Assembly: GCA_010093705.1 (NCBI GenBank)
Contig: MU006091.1
Coordinates: forward strand, 672,702 to 736,701
Origin: Patellaria atrata CBS 101060
Taxonomy: Eukaryota > Ascomycota > Dothideomycetes > Patellariales > Patellariaceae
Length of the DNA stretch: 64,000 nt
Reading direction: 5' to 3'
Below, one piece after another: positions 37,968 through 50,270 of the stretch (within the stretch, counting starts at the first letter, position 1; every line of letters starts with the position of its first letter). The position numbers were made by a program, and so were the translations under genes. The notes under the pieces were generated by a model. The model was not told the origin of the DNA and did not search any database. It saw nothing but the letters and a program-made list of their open reading frames with translations.

Positions 37968-39470
37968 ATGGCAGCAAGCCAATTCCCTAGGTCGTGTCGC
38001 TCTGTGCCTGCGTTGTCCCGCTCCATTCTCTTACATGCGACCTCCCGTCGTAGTTTGTATTCACCGAGTGGAGCTCCTCCGAAATGGCGACCATCCTCCG
38101 CATTGGACGAGTTAGTGGACTCAATGCTTTTGTTCTCCAGTACATTGATTGACCATGCCGTAGATGGGTCCAGCGAGAGGCAAGGCCAATAAGTCTTCGC
38201 CAATTGACATTCTTTGGTAGAACGCTCACGGAATCCCGCCTGCTAAGCTCCGCGAACTATGTACGGACTGAACTTCCAACTCGGTAAGCGGTAGTGACAG
38301 GCAGCTATTGCACGCATTCCCTCTGATTGAAAGTCAGGATAGCTCACCGCTTGCGAGATATGCAAACTCTGCCCTACATCGTCGTCTCGAATTCCCATCT
38401 CTCGCATGTGTACGAGCTCTACTATAAAGCCTTCGAAAAGCTTCGACGTGTACCGGAAATCAGGACAATCGATGATAATGATAGATATTGCACTGTTGTA
38501 CAAGACACACTAAGAGAACATCTTACGGTTATCCCACAACTCGCAATGGGTGTCCTCGAGATTCAAGGATTAATGAAACCCGAAGACACGGACAAGTTTA
38601 TGAACACAATGCTGCGATCTGTATGTTGCGTATGAGCAAAATCTCGTAAAGCATCACTAACAGTCCATCACTCTGCAGCGCATATCCCGCAGGACAATCG
38701 CAGAGCAACACCTCGCTCTTACGGAGACATACCACTCACCTTGGCATTTCCCCGATGCAAAGGTGCAAGTGGACGCAAATTCAGATTTTGTTGGCGAGAT
38801 ATTCCTACGTTGCAGCGCGAAGGAGATCGTCGAGAAATGTGCAACGGCAACTCAAGAATTGGTAAGAAAAGCATATGGCTCTGACACGCCTGTACCGGAA
38901 ATTAAGATCCAAGGACACCTTGATGCCACATTCCCGTATATCGTGAGCCACTTAGAGTATATCGTGAGTGAATTGTTACGCAATTCATTCCAGGCAGTCA
39001 TTGAACATAATCATAAACGGCCCGAGCCACCTCCTATCGATGTACTGATCTGCGAAACGGCTCAACACGTCATTATAAGGATATCAGATGAAGGAGGAGG
39101 TGTTCCTCCAGAGATCTTACCATACCTTTGGTCTTTCAGTAAAGGTCCAAGGAGGCAACTACGGCTTGAGAACCTTAACAGGGTTCCAAGGATGGCTGCT
39201 ACAATTCAAGATCTGAAAATTGGACCGAGGTCTTCTGACTGGAAAACTACCGGAAACGGCGACAGTTCCCTCAGTTCTCTAACAGCTAGGTCTCCAGATC
39301 TACGTCTAGGTATTGGACTACCAATGAGCAGAATATATGCTGAGTACTGGGCTGGAAATCTCGAGGTTCACAGTTTGGAAGGCTACGGGGTAGATGCATT
39401 CCTGCAAATTTCAAAATTGGGGAACAAGAACGAGACCCTTACAACTCGTGCAAGTATGGATGCGGTATGA
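37968..39470 (+). CDS. mitochondrial PDHK/BCKDHK-family protein kinase
   Basis: Exons 37968-38110, 38164-38283, 38338-38620 and 38679-39470 give 445 residues. The N-terminus is basic and Ser-rich (RSILLHATSRRSLYSPSG), a mitochondrial presequence. The helical regulatory domain reads WVQREARPISLRQLTFFGR and AHRLRDMQTLPYIVVSNSHL. The GHKL ATPase part has the N box ELLRNSFQAVIEHN, G1 box ISDEGGGVP and G2 box LGIGLPMSRIYAEYW. These kinases phosphorylate Ser on the E1alpha subunit of pyruvate or branched-chain ketoacid dehydrogenase and switch the complex off. A Ser-rich insert of about 45 residues (PRSSDWKTTGNGDSS) separates the G1 and G2 boxes, larger than in animal enzymes. I cannot decide between Pkp1, Pkp2 and BCKDK from sequence alone. 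Confidence 0.92.
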
Positions 39471-39712
39471 TCTATTTGGCTCGCTACCGTGAGAGGCTAC
39501 TTCCACAATTCCCCTGCCTAGTTAAAATTGGAAGTCGAACTTACCAACGAACTGACCTTTCGACTCGAGACTCGGAACCCCAACTTCAATCCTCCCACAA
39601 ATAATCTCATATAACAATCGAACACACCTCCAATAACAGCTTGTGCTCATACCGTGAATATCTGAGTACGGCACACAATCCTCGGGGCCTATTCATCTAT
39701 AGTCTTATCAAC

Positions 39713-41824
39713 ATGGCTAACGAATGCTCGGTAAGCACCCGTATTTCCCCTATCTGATCTCTCTATAATAAATAACTAATACGCCTCGCCGACGTAGACT
39801 GCAAGCGAGAGGCTACAAAACTTATCGCTTACTCTTAGTGGGGTATCAATCCCAATTCGAAAGTCACATATAGATGTCTACATCCCTCAGTTTCGTTCTT
39901 ATCCCAATAAGTTAAATGGCGAAGCTGCTTGGGATATTGTTGGTATCAGTACCGTCTGGAAGGGATTGAAAGCAGCGCAAGCTGAAGAGATCTTATTCTG
40001 GGAAGAGACGTTTAAGAAAACAGTGGAAAACTGCGTCTTGGAATGCCTTCTTGAAAAATGGAGAGATGATGAAGAACGTAAAGGTAACTGTACGTCGCAC
40101 CTTGCTCGGCACACCTCTGGAACCTCTGGATCTATTATATTCTCGTTATCCTTCCTGGTTGTACTCTACTAACAATATATGTGGTAGGTGGTGTTTCAAA
40201 TCCGTATATTAAGTTCCACGAATTTTTGAACTCGGTCGCAATTCTATCATTCGCAATCGATACGAACACTATAATCTCCCGAATGGTTGAACACTGGGAC
40301 CAGAATGGTAGGCAGCACATATTCTTTTCGACGACCGAGGACTTTCACCGCACACTTGTTAGCTTTCTCAATACACGGGAATGCTTTATTCCGTTTCAGG
40401 AAGGTAATCCTAGAGTGAGTGTTCGGGTATCTACAGAATGCGTCAATGGCACAAAGCTTAAAATCCATGGGCAACTCCTGTGGGTCCCTCCCTCAATTCA
40501 GTATGACAATCCGGTCCACAGCGTTTCCAGGGAGCAGAAGTACTATTTGGCACCGCGACTGGCGGAAACTCCTATCGACTCGTCCTGTGCCAAACTACCT
40601 ACGAGGGTTGAACATGTCCTGCAATGTGGAATCATGACATTCGTCTGGGACGCAGAAAAGCAGGCGTTTCGGGGTACTCTGTCTCCGGATGCTGAAACAT
40701 CCTCATATGTCAATGTTAGATCGACAATGACTACGTTTTTCTCCCAAGAGGTCCATTATGAACGAGAGATACGTTCCAAAGTTGCTCTTCTATTAGCGGC
40801 CCGGTCCGCTCCGTGTCAAATTCAAACGCACCATCGCCCACAGACGTGGGAGTCTTGGCAAAAATGGATGGTAGCTCATTCTCATTCTCAGTCACCTGGA
40901 CCTCAGGCTCAATCATTACAACCCGATACTAAACCAATAATTCTAACGAAATCTGGACAATTACTGTCCAACTTGACGTACTCTCAAGCATTATCACCAT
41001 GCTTCGATGGTAAACCACTCCGTAAGCAAGCGTACTCTCAGTGCCCCGAAATCCCATATTCGGAAGTCTTATGCAAGGAAATCTCACTCCCTGAAATCCA
41101 ATCGCCGATTCTTCAATTTCACGTACTACTTGAGGATGCACCTGCCACCTCAAAGTCTGTGCATATCAGCGAAAGCAACTCATCTAAGTCAGCGGGAAAG
41201 AGGCCTGTGTCAAGCTTCTCTAATCCACACAGAGACGCTACTCCAGACTATCCAGCAGACGATGAGGGCTCTAGCGCCTCAAGTTCATCTGTTCTACACG
41301 AGCCCAGATGTTCACGGTCGATCTCGAATCAATCAGCTGCATCATGCTTGAAACGTGTTGACTCTTGTCACAATGAAGTGAGCGATGCTGAATGGGAGGA
41401 GTGCATGGATAACTTTATCTCAACGCTCGATTTTTCAAACGAAACATCCACCTCAGTGTCCGTTGAGTTAGTAAAGTCATTCATAAGCGCCTTTGCCGAA
41501 GATCATGCCAAAAAGGACATGGTCAGACAGATGGAAAACTTCTCCACTATCGCAAAAAGACGGCTAAGCTCAATGGATGGTCTGTGTCTGTATCTGTCCG
41601 CCGGTAGTGACACTGGACTTGACGAAGTTCAGCGGCAAATGCAGGCATATTACGAGAATCTACCATCGAGGCCATCGGCGCACAGGTTCGACAGTTCGGA
41701 AGTGCATGCGTTTGAGCGTATATTCTTAGAAGCTCCCGATTCTGATGATGAATCGAGCGATTGGGACGTTAGCTGGGCTGAATATGGATTGGAGCATATC
41801 GAGGATATCGCCCTTTGGCAGTAA
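39713..41824 (+). CDS. orphan protein of 646 residues
   Basis: Exons 39713-39730, 39798-40083 and 40188-41824 close in phase, with an 18-base first coding exon (MANECS). The N-terminal 330 residues look globular (HIDVYIPQFRSYPNKLNGEA; AAWDIVGISTVWKGLKAAQA; FHEFLNSVAILSFAIDTNT). The middle is Ser/Pro-rich and probably disordered. The C-terminal 120 residues are acidic and helical, with paired Trp near the end (SDWDVSWAEYGLEHIED). I recognise no domain, signal peptide or membrane segment. Correct splice phases and an uninterrupted 545-codon last exon argue for a real gene. Codon use looks like its neighbours. Possibly lineage-restricted. Confidence 0.7.
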
Positions 41825-42197
41825 ACGACGGGATGCTACTTGTACAGTAAATGCGTGGAATTATTACACTTGTGAATAAGGTAAGGATGTATTCCGTAAG
41901 GTAGCAGAAATACCTTACATAGCTTTAATACATATTGTCTAACCTACAACGGTACCTTTTGTGGCTCGTGTGTGTAGTTGTTACACAGTAAGGTACAGGC
42001 TCGCTGACGCGTTCCTGAATTGGGAGCTAGGGCTCCTTTGGCCTCGTACTAAACTCAACGTCATTTAGCACCAGCCAGGCAACATTAGCTCTCTATCGTA
42101 GTGAAAACTACCTTCTACACCAGCTTTCCAAAACTTTATGAAGAAATAAACACCCTTCTATTATCATCAAGTTCATTTGCGAACTTTCTCAGTCAAA
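41825..42197. other. intergenic interval with inverted repeat
   Basis: These 373 bp hold the 3' flank of the orphan gene and the PMP3 promoter and leader. They include a perfect 8-bp inverted repeat (41896-41918) and another AGTAAGGTAC motif at about 41987. Confidence 0.5.
41896..41918. repeat. perfect inverted repeat GTAAGGTA-N7-TACCTTAC
   Basis: Two 8-base arms with no mismatch flank a 7-base loop, 72 bp after the stop codon of the orphan gene. It could fold as a hairpin in the 3' UTR, or be a paired protein-binding site on DNA. Confidence 0.8.
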
Positions 42198-42615
42198 ATG
42201 CTCAGCGCTATCCTTCTTATCATCATCACCATTTTCTGTACGTACCGTCTCGCGCTTATTGCGCCATGTGTCAAGCCCCCATACTTCTAGCCTCGCTGTC
42301 TAACATAAGAATTCAACAGTCCCACCCATCGGTGTCTGGGCCGTCGCTGACTGCGGTGCGGATCTTCTCATCAACATCGCCCTCACAATCCTTGGGTACG
42401 CAGCGCCTTTCGATGAATGTGCAAGCATAATACTGATGAAGGCAAATAGATACTTCCCTGGCCACGTCCACGCTTTCTACATCGAGTACGTCTATTATAA
42501 GCGCAAGGAGGAGAGTCGCGAAGGTATCTTCGACAACACCCCGGCACCCGGAGTGTACAGTTCGAATGTGCAGACTGGTGGCCGTGGGTATGGGACTATT
42601 GCGCAGGCGGCGTAA
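42198..42615 (+). CDS. PMP3: plasma membrane proteolipid 3 (Pmp3/UPF0057)
   Basis: Exons 42198-42237, 42320-42395 and 42450-42615 give 93 residues. Two membrane helices are visible: LSAILLIIITIFFPPIGVWA with the family FPPxGV motif, and LLINIALTILGYFPGHVHAF with the GYxPGxxHAxY motif. The C-terminal tail of about 35 residues is hydrophilic (YYKRKEE...GGRGYGTIAQAA), longer than the 55-residue yeast protein but usual for filamentous fungi. Pmp3 proteins are small plasma-membrane proteins that affect membrane potential and cation tolerance and are often stress-induced. Each exon junction splits a codon and all restore the conserved motif, so the model is secure. It is too short per exon to show as a single open frame. 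Confidence 0.95.
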
Positions 42616-44568
42616 GGAAGAGCACATGGAATCTGGGAGATATAGGATACAAACATGATTCATGGTGGATCCACGTCTAATACCTAAATTCAAATATGTG
42701 TTAGCGGGTTGAACTTCGACTCTTCAATTATGGATGGCTCTTGGAGTTCGTTCATGATTGGTACCGTTATCTATCTCGACGGATTTGAGGATTATTCAAA
42801 CGGTGAAAATCTGAAAAAAAAAAAAAATGAAAAAAAATGAAAAAAAAAGTACAAAATTACCCGGTTCATCATTCTCACTTCCAAATAGATTCCCTTTCCA
42901 GGAGAACCACCGTATCTCGAATACTAATCTTGACTAGCCAAACTACGGTGAATCTTAACCCTGCATTTGCTGCATTAGTAAGTGAAAGTTCACTTTTCTG
43001 AGACTCACTACATAGAAAATAATTATGTTTCAATGAAGCTATCCATCATATTTGTCTTAAATCTATCGAAAAGCCGAATTACGTAGTAGAAAAGAGATCA
43101 TTGTTTTTTTTTCCAACTTTCCCACAATATCCTTTATACGCCTATCAGACTAAGTCCCGGTCTTGAACTTGTTCATTAGCAAGAAGTTTACGTAATGCTC
43201 CAGCCCACTTCGAACCGAAACGTGAGTCGGAAGCTACAGCGTTCGCGTAAATGGGGCTCCTACTCTAAAAACCGAAGACAGTCCCTCCTTGTACCCTTCG
43301 AACACCTCTACCTTTTCCGACACGGGGTGGTCGTCGTTTCGAACATGTTGTTTCGAGTTACCGAGTTGGACAGCTTGCCGGAGGCTTGATTCCATACGAT
43401 CGATATACTCACTCCATGGCCGACCTGGTCTTATGGAGGTCTTTCTCAGAAAAACCATTACCCACGCGTGTCCTCCTGTCGGCTCCGATATGGAGCTTTG
43501 TTCCATAGTATTTCCGCTAGCAACGTGTTCAGTGTTCTCTCGGACTGACTACCTTATGCGTGAACAAACACATGAGTAGGCCCACCAGGACCGCTGCATG
43601 GGTTACGTTTGTGATGACTTTCGTCTTAATCCTCTCCATGAAGCAGGACTGTTCGATTACTCACCTTTTCCGGAAGGGCTAATATGACCCTTAGGATATT
43701 CTACATACTTCAAACTTGAGCGACGTTCCGAGAACGAGACTGCGGCAGAAGTAGAAAAATTCTGGAATCGGTTCAAGCGCATAGCTGAACGTTTCGGTCT
43801 GACAGACCATCTTCCCAATCATACCAAGATGATGAATGAGACTTGCTAAGATCCCAATGATTCATAGCATCTCTTCAGGAGCAATAGATCATATTCTTCT
43901 TGTCCACAGCCTAAATCTCGAGCATCAATTGAGCCCTGCAGAGTTGGGAGCTGTGTTTGTCATTGGGAGTAGTAAGCTGTATAGGTAGGGAATCTGTAGC
44001 ACTTGTACTCGTTGTTCTGATAATACGCTACAACGGCATTGCCATTATAGAAAAGGGATTGCACTTAGAACATGCCCCATCTTTTCTGGAAGTAGGTAGG
44101 GGATATACTAAATAGGTATACTGCATTATGTACGAAATATCGGTCAATGGTAGCTTAGGTATGGGCAATACGTTGTATTGCTGCACACTACAAACTGGTC
44201 GGATGCTGACGCAGTAATATAATCTCGGGAACAGATGTGTTTCCCTCGAAACCCTGTAATTGCAGTTCGGCTTACGATGTGGGGTGTGGGGTAAGAGTTA
44301 CTATACCTGAGCAACTACCGATATTTGTTTATCGGCCTGTACAGTACGGTACATCTGTACAACACCATAAGCCGAGGCACATTGAGTCCGAATTCAACGT
44401 CAAGAAAGATAATTGTGGTGCGGCTAACTATACGTTGTCATCGAACTGTTCGAGACTGCTGTATTCTGTAACTAGATTTCTCAATCTTGTTTCTGTGTGA
44501 TATATTCACGGGTATTTCACTGTTTACAGTTTGCAAGTATAGAGGATACAAAAATTGAGAATCTAATC
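42616..44568. other. gene-poor interval with A-rich tract and small frame relics
   Basis: No gene is supported over 1.95 kb. An A-rich tract with AAAAATG units lies at 42812-42850. A short coding-looking piece, ERRSENETAAEVEKFWNRF (about 43713-43855), lies after an open piece in another frame (about 43597-43682), suggesting a decayed gene. The minus-strand frame 43506-43234 is of similar doubtful status. The right end holds the AACS promoter, with GTAC-rich motifs at about 44340. Confidence 0.4.
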
Positions 44569-47190
44569 ATGGGCGATGCGTATGGATTGCACACCCCGCG
44601 GAAGATATGGGAACATCCCAATCCCAAGGGTACAAGCATGTGGAAATTCATCGAGAGTGTTAACCGAAGGAGAGGTTTAAACTTGAAGGTAATCACACCC
44701 CATTGTCGATTTTTAAGATACAGTATGACTTGGATCATGCTAATACATACGATGAACAGGGCTATCGTGATTTGTACGCATGGTCTGTCGGTGACAACCG
44801 AGTGGATTTCTGGAACGATGTATGGAAAGGGGTCGTTGGACTGATATATGAGGGAAGTTATGATCAGGTCAGTTTTATTTCTCTTAGAGATATAGTATAC
44901 TATAAAGAAGAGTGTCTATAAGAGCTAGGACAAGTCGTTGGAATCTTTATCTGGCCTCCTTCTCCATACGTCAAAAACGACCTATCAAACCGGAATACCA
45001 GTCATCTTCATCCCATTCTCTCCGTCAACCTCATCTCACAACCCTTAGGTCGTCGACCCCAACGCCCGCATGGACTCCATTCCACACTGGTTCCGCGGCG
45101 TCCGTCTCAACTTCGCCGAAAACATCCTCTACTCGCAATCCTCGCCTTCGGACCCCTCAACCCGCAGCACCGCAGGCAAAGAGGACTCCAAGATCGTACT
45201 CACAGCCGTCCGCGAAGGTGGCGAGTTCCTCCGACAAGTAACGTGGGGCGAGCTCCGGCGCCGCGTGGGTATCCTCGCCAACGCACTCAAAGCCCGCGGT
45301 GTTAGGAAGGGTGATCGCGTGGCTATCGTCGCTAGCAATAGCGTGGATACACTGTGTGTTTTTATGGCGACGACGGCGCTGGGAGGCCTGTTTACGAGCA
45401 GTAGTACGGATATGGGGACGAAAGGGGTGTTGGATCGTCTGCTTCAGATCCGGCCGAAGTTCGTTTTTGTGGATGACTGGGCGGTTTATAATGGTAAGAC
45501 CACGGATCTGCGGAAGAAGGTGGCGGGGATTGCGAGGGGTCTGAAAGATGTGGAGGAGTTTCAGGGGATGGTGGTGCAGCCGAGATTCGACAAAGCTGCA
45601 GATATCGCCATGGTGCCGAGAGCGGAGACGCTGGAGAAGTTTGTGGAGGCCGCGGGTGGGAAGAATAAGATCCCCTTCGAGAGGGTAGAGTTCAGAGATC
45701 CGTTTCTGGTGGTTTACTCAAGTGGGACAACGGGCACTCCTAAGTGTATTGTGCATTCTACGGGTGGTGTACTCCTAAGTTCGAAGAAAGAGGGTATATT
45801 ACACAAGGATCTTGGACCGGATACGGTTGCAATGCAGTTTACTACGGTAAGAGTAGACCCCTTCCTCCGACAGATATCTGATGAACATTGCTAACATGCG
45901 AGCGGCAAGACCGGATGGATCATGTACATGGCTAGTATCGTAACTCTACTCCACGGAGCTCGAGTCGTGATGTACGATGGCTCACCATTCTATCCAGACC
46001 TCAAATTCTTCATCTCACTAGCGGCCCAACAAAAGTAAGGATAAGACCTCCCCCAAATCCTTTAATCCTATAACTATCTAACCTCAACGAACTCCCAGAG
46101 TAACAATCTTCGGGATCTCTCCACGCTACCTCCACGAGCTCCAGAAGAACAACATCTCCCCGCGAGAAATCTGCAACCTCAGCTCCTTCCGCACGGTAAC
46201 GAGCACCGGCATGGTTCTCTCCGACGCCCTCTTCGAGTGGTTCTACGACACCGGCTTCCCGAAACACGTCCAGCTCGCCAACATCTCCGGCGGTACCGAC
46301 ATCGCAGGATGCTTCGGCATGGAGAACCCACTCGAGCCCGTTTACGTCGGCGGCACCATGGGCCCAAGTCTCGGCATCAAAGTCGAAGTATACGACCAGA
46401 TGATAGAAGGCGGCAAAGGGGTGAAAGGGAGAGCAGTCGAGGACGGCGTTCCGGGAGAGCTAGTCGCGTAAGTACCACTACCACCTAGAGCCCCTAATGT
46501 TCGAAGTCTCCGGCTGATGGAGAAACAGAACCAAGTCCTTCCCAAACATGCCCGTCTTCTTTTGGGGCGACAACGACGGCTCCCGCTACCACGGCGCCTA
46601 CTTCGCCCGCTTCGACAACGTCTGGACCCACGGCGACTTCGTCATGCACGATCCGCCCACCAAGCGTCTCCTCTTCCTCGGCCGCGCCGACGGCGTGCTC
46701 AACCCGTCCGGCGTCCGCTTCGGCTCCGCGGAGGTCTACAGCGTCATCGAGACGAACTTTGCCGACGCCGTCCAGGACAGCGTCTGCGTGGGACGACGGC
46801 GGCCGAACGATCTGGACGAGGTCGTCATGCTGTTCCTGCTCATGCAGCCGGGGAAGAGCTTTTCGAAGATGTTGGTCAGGCGGGTTAAGGAGATGATTGG
46901 GAAGGAGTTGAGTAAGAGACATGTGCCTAAGTTTGTGTTTGAGACGAGGGAGATTCCGGTATGTTCGTCTAAGATCTTTTGATGGGAGGTTTAAAATGTG
47001 ACTGATTTTGGATGTATAGACGACTGTTAATTTGAAGAAAGTCGAGTTGCCGGTTAAGCAGATCGTGTCGGGGCAGAGGATCAAGCCGTCGGGCACGCTC
47101 GCGAATCCGGAGAGCTTGGAGTATTATTACCAGTTTGCGAAGGTCGAGGATGAGGGTTACGTTCCTGTGTTCGCGAAGAGTAGGTTGTAG
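44569..47190 (+). CDS. acetoacetyl-CoA synthetase
   Basis: Exons 44569-44688, 44724-44867, 45049-45846, 45910-46034, 46099-46467, 46529-46958 and 47020-47190 close in phase to 718 residues. The N-terminus holds the ACAS_N-like region (WKFIESVNRRRGLNLK, DLYAWSVGDNRVDFWNDVW, IPHWFRGVRLNFAENIL). The adenylation core follows: VVYSSGTTGTPKCIVHSTGG (A3), QFTT|TGWIMYM (the splice join restores the TTTGW signature), NISGGTDIAGCF, and the hinge/A8 region GRADGVLNPSGVRFGSAEVY. The C-terminus has KVELPVKQIVSG and SGTLANPESLEYY, the A10 Lys region being K in KKVELPVKQ. The enzyme activates acetoacetate to acetoacetyl-CoA with ATP in the cytosol, feeding sterol and leucine/ketone metabolism. Length fits animal and bacterial AACS (about 650-690). 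Assignment is secure. Confidence 0.96.
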
Positions 47191-47479
47191 TTATAGACGC
47201 TGAGAAGGAGGGATACGGGTACGTAGTATTCAGACCTGAAGCTTGAAAATGAAACTGGAACTCATGGAATTATATTGCTCGTGATCTTTTATCGATTTCT
47301 CTCCTTATCTGAATCATATAGATGTATTGGGATGTCGAGGAATCGGTACGGCAAGAGTTGTCCAGACTCTATCTAATTCTTACATAGCAGACCTGAGAAC
47401 TGAGATCTGAGAACTTCACCAAGAGGACTAAAAACCCCATCTCCCTTACCCCCCTCCGCCCCCCACCTTCACTCCGCCA

Positions 47480-49391
47480 TCATATCCCCAACCCATCAAG
47501 CCGCGGTAACCACCGCACAGTCCCCACAAGCGCAACCCCCAACGCAACCAAAATCGCCCACACAAGATACCCGCCCAGAATCTGTTCTCGAACACTGAGC
47601 GCGAAGAGACTAGTCGCCAAAGAGGGTGCAACGGTGCGAACGCCGCTGTTCGCCGCGAGCGCGAGCGCGTTGAGCGTCCCCAGGGTCTGCGGACTGGGAC
47701 TGATGTCGTTGAGGGCGAGTTGGACGGCGGCTTTATCGCCCCTCCTCGTTAGTCTGGGGGTTTCGAAAGGCGCAGAGGGGGGCAACGAAATAAGGGATAA
47801 GGGATAGGAAACAAGGCACACATACTAAACGCCATACTGACGCCACTGCCCACCGCAAGCGCCGGGAGGACCACACACCACGCCGCGACATCCAACCGAT
47901 GCCTCAACAGGACGCTGCCGAGGGGCGCGGCGAGGAAGAAGAGCGGCCAGGCGGCGGCGCAGAGGCGCAGGACACCGCCGGTGCCGAGGCGGTGTTGGAG
48001 CGGCGGGAAGATCAGGAGTAGCCAGAGCGCTTGCGAGAGGCCCGAGAGACACATTAGGAGGGATATTTGTTTGGGCGTGAGGCCGTAGCCGCCGAGGGGG
48101 ATTGCGGTGAACCACATTACAGGGACGACTTGGGTGTGTTAGTCACTTTTCCGAGAATCTTGGGGATTTGAACGGTGCAAGTCTGATGACATCTTGTTGC
48201 GAGCGTACGACGAGGAAGGTGTGCTCTACAAGGGTAAGGAAGAGAGGCTTGGTTGGGTGTGATACGTACCTGCAGTGTAGAACATGGCAAGTATCATGAC
48301 ATGCGAATAGATGAATATGACAGGTTTGACGCCTTCAAACTGCAAGAGCTCCATCGTGGATATCGTCTTTGATTTCGACGATCCCTGTCTGAACTCTGGA
48401 TCGAGAGTCTAGAAAGTCTGTCAATAGTGAACCTTCAATATCGTCAGTCAACCATCTCACCTCCTTAAGGTAAATTGCATTCACGAGAGCGGAGATGGCC
48501 GTCATAACTCCCGTGAAAAGCGTAGGTAGTGCGTAAGGGTATTCCTTCAATAAGCCGATGTTGCCGAATATTCTCGGATATTGTTTCGCCGGTTCTTCCA
48601 ATACACCACCTAGAGTATATTAGCTGGATGGTACTATCACATCGATAGTATGATATACCAATGACAGGCCCAAGCATGATCCCCAGATTCCCAGCAAATG
48701 CAAAGAAACCGAAGGCCCTAGCCTGCGTCTTCGGCGTGCTATTCTCCGAAATCATAGCTCGGATCGTCCTGTCCGTTCAATTAGGGGAGCATATATTCAA
48801 ACAGAAGAGGTGGATTCTTACACGATGGTACCTCCAAACATTCCAGCAAGACACCTACAAACAATCATCTGCCATACCCTCTTACTGAACCCGAACAACG
48901 CCATGGAAATTGCAGCACCGCACAGGGAGAAAAGTAAAACAGGTTTTCTCCCAAGTCGATCCGCAGCCCGACCCCAGAATATCATGAGCAGCGTTCCAGC
49001 TAACGAAAACAAGGATTCCTACAGTTCAGTTAGTCTCATTCCTAAGCTCTGTGACTTTAAATTACAAACTCACAATCAACCCGCTATAAAACCCAACATC
49101 CACCTCTCTAACCCCCGTTTCAAATATCATTTGATTTATATACGGGAAGATACAGAAGAACGAAATCGGCTCTACTACTCTCGAATAGCACAACAGCGCG
49201 ATCTGCAATTTAGGAAGCAGTCTATCCAGATCATCGTCCTTCGCAGTGGTGCCATTATGATTAAAAATCTCTTCCTCATTCGCAGGAGCATCGTCAGCGT
49301 TTGAGGCTAGGAGTGGTGAATTCTCATCAAGCGCGGAGTGGCCATTTTCACTTGGAGTATTTTTCCTTATTGGTTCGTTCCTTGGTGCCAT
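47480..49391 (-). CDS. major facilitator superfamily transporter (ZIFL/YCR023C-like)
   Basis: Exons 49391-49074, 49018-48822, 48768-48659, 48609-48461, 48408-48270, 48128-47822 and 47753-47480 give about 497 residues. A cytosolic N-terminus with a SPLLAS dileucine-like signal precedes twelve probable helices. The MFS loop 2-3 motif is clear (GRAADRLGRKPVLL), and GTIVTIRAMISE and GFFAFAGNLGIMLGPVIGG are the family helix 4-5 signatures. The relatives I recall are plant ZIF1-like and yeast YCR023C proteins, probably vacuolar or endosomal; substrate cannot be read from sequence. The junction between exons 6 and 7 (47821/47754) is uncertain: donors at 47821 and 47825 and three acceptors within 15 bases are possible, adding a short RRGDKA-type stretch before AVQLALNDISPS. 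Confidence 0.88.
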
Positions 49392-50270
49392 GGTATATAT
49401 TCACGGAAAGTAGCGATGAAGAACGACTGTGAAATTTTCACGGCGACCATGGAGATGCCTAAGTGCGAATTTTCTTTTCCCTTATAGCCGTATAGATAGT
49501 TAATAATAGACTATTCACCGGTTGTAAGTCTTGACCGCTACTTCAGCTCTGTAACTGGTTGCCTTTGGGTGCTTAGTTTGACAGGTCAAATCGACGTGGT
49601 TATATAGTCACTGGGCCTGTATAGCTGTATCGGACGTCTCACCTAGTAATGAACGTATCCTACAGTGATTCAGTTAACATATTCTTTTACCTCCGCACCC
49701 TTTGTTTACGCTGTAATTTCTTTATAGAGACGGCAGGGAGAACCGGAAGAGATGGAGCAGGCGGCCTTAAGGAAGCAAGGTACAACCCTCACAGATGAAA
49801 AACACAGACTATACAAGTAAATTGGCAATTGTAAAAATTTGACTCACTTAATAATTGAAAGAATATACTGGGAAAAACCCATAAGGAAATAAAATAAGCT
49901 TCTGCCTTAAGCTTAAGCTGATTAAACGGGCACTATTGTGTTGTGTATAGGGCTTAGTAATGGTCTTGATTGCGGCACCCTTCACCGTGATTGGTCCCCA
50001 TATTCTTTACTTTGCTCAATGTTCAAAGTGTTGCATGATATTGAAGATGGCTGCTAATAGCCAACCTCCAAGGAGGTTATATGTACAGAAAAGTTTCAAA
50101 GTTTTGCATCCACGCATCGGCAATTCCCAGTAGCTTCTAGCCCCCTATCCTACTGTAATCCTAACGCAAATATTCCTATCGCATTAGGTATTTGCCAAAC
50201 AAGCACCCCGTCAAACATCTCATCATTCAGACATCGGTTCTAATACTGGAACCTGGAAGGTGATTGTTTT
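49392..50270. other. intergenic interval
   Basis: These 879 bp contain the transporter promoter (left) and the 3' flank of the Ser-rich protein gene (right). The middle is AT-rich with CTTAAGCTTAAG at about 49906-49918. No gene is seen. Confidence 0.4.

Noticed and set aside
42812-42850. A-rich tract considered as a retroposon tail
   Set aside because: No coding remnant or target-site duplication next to it; simple low-complexity sequence.
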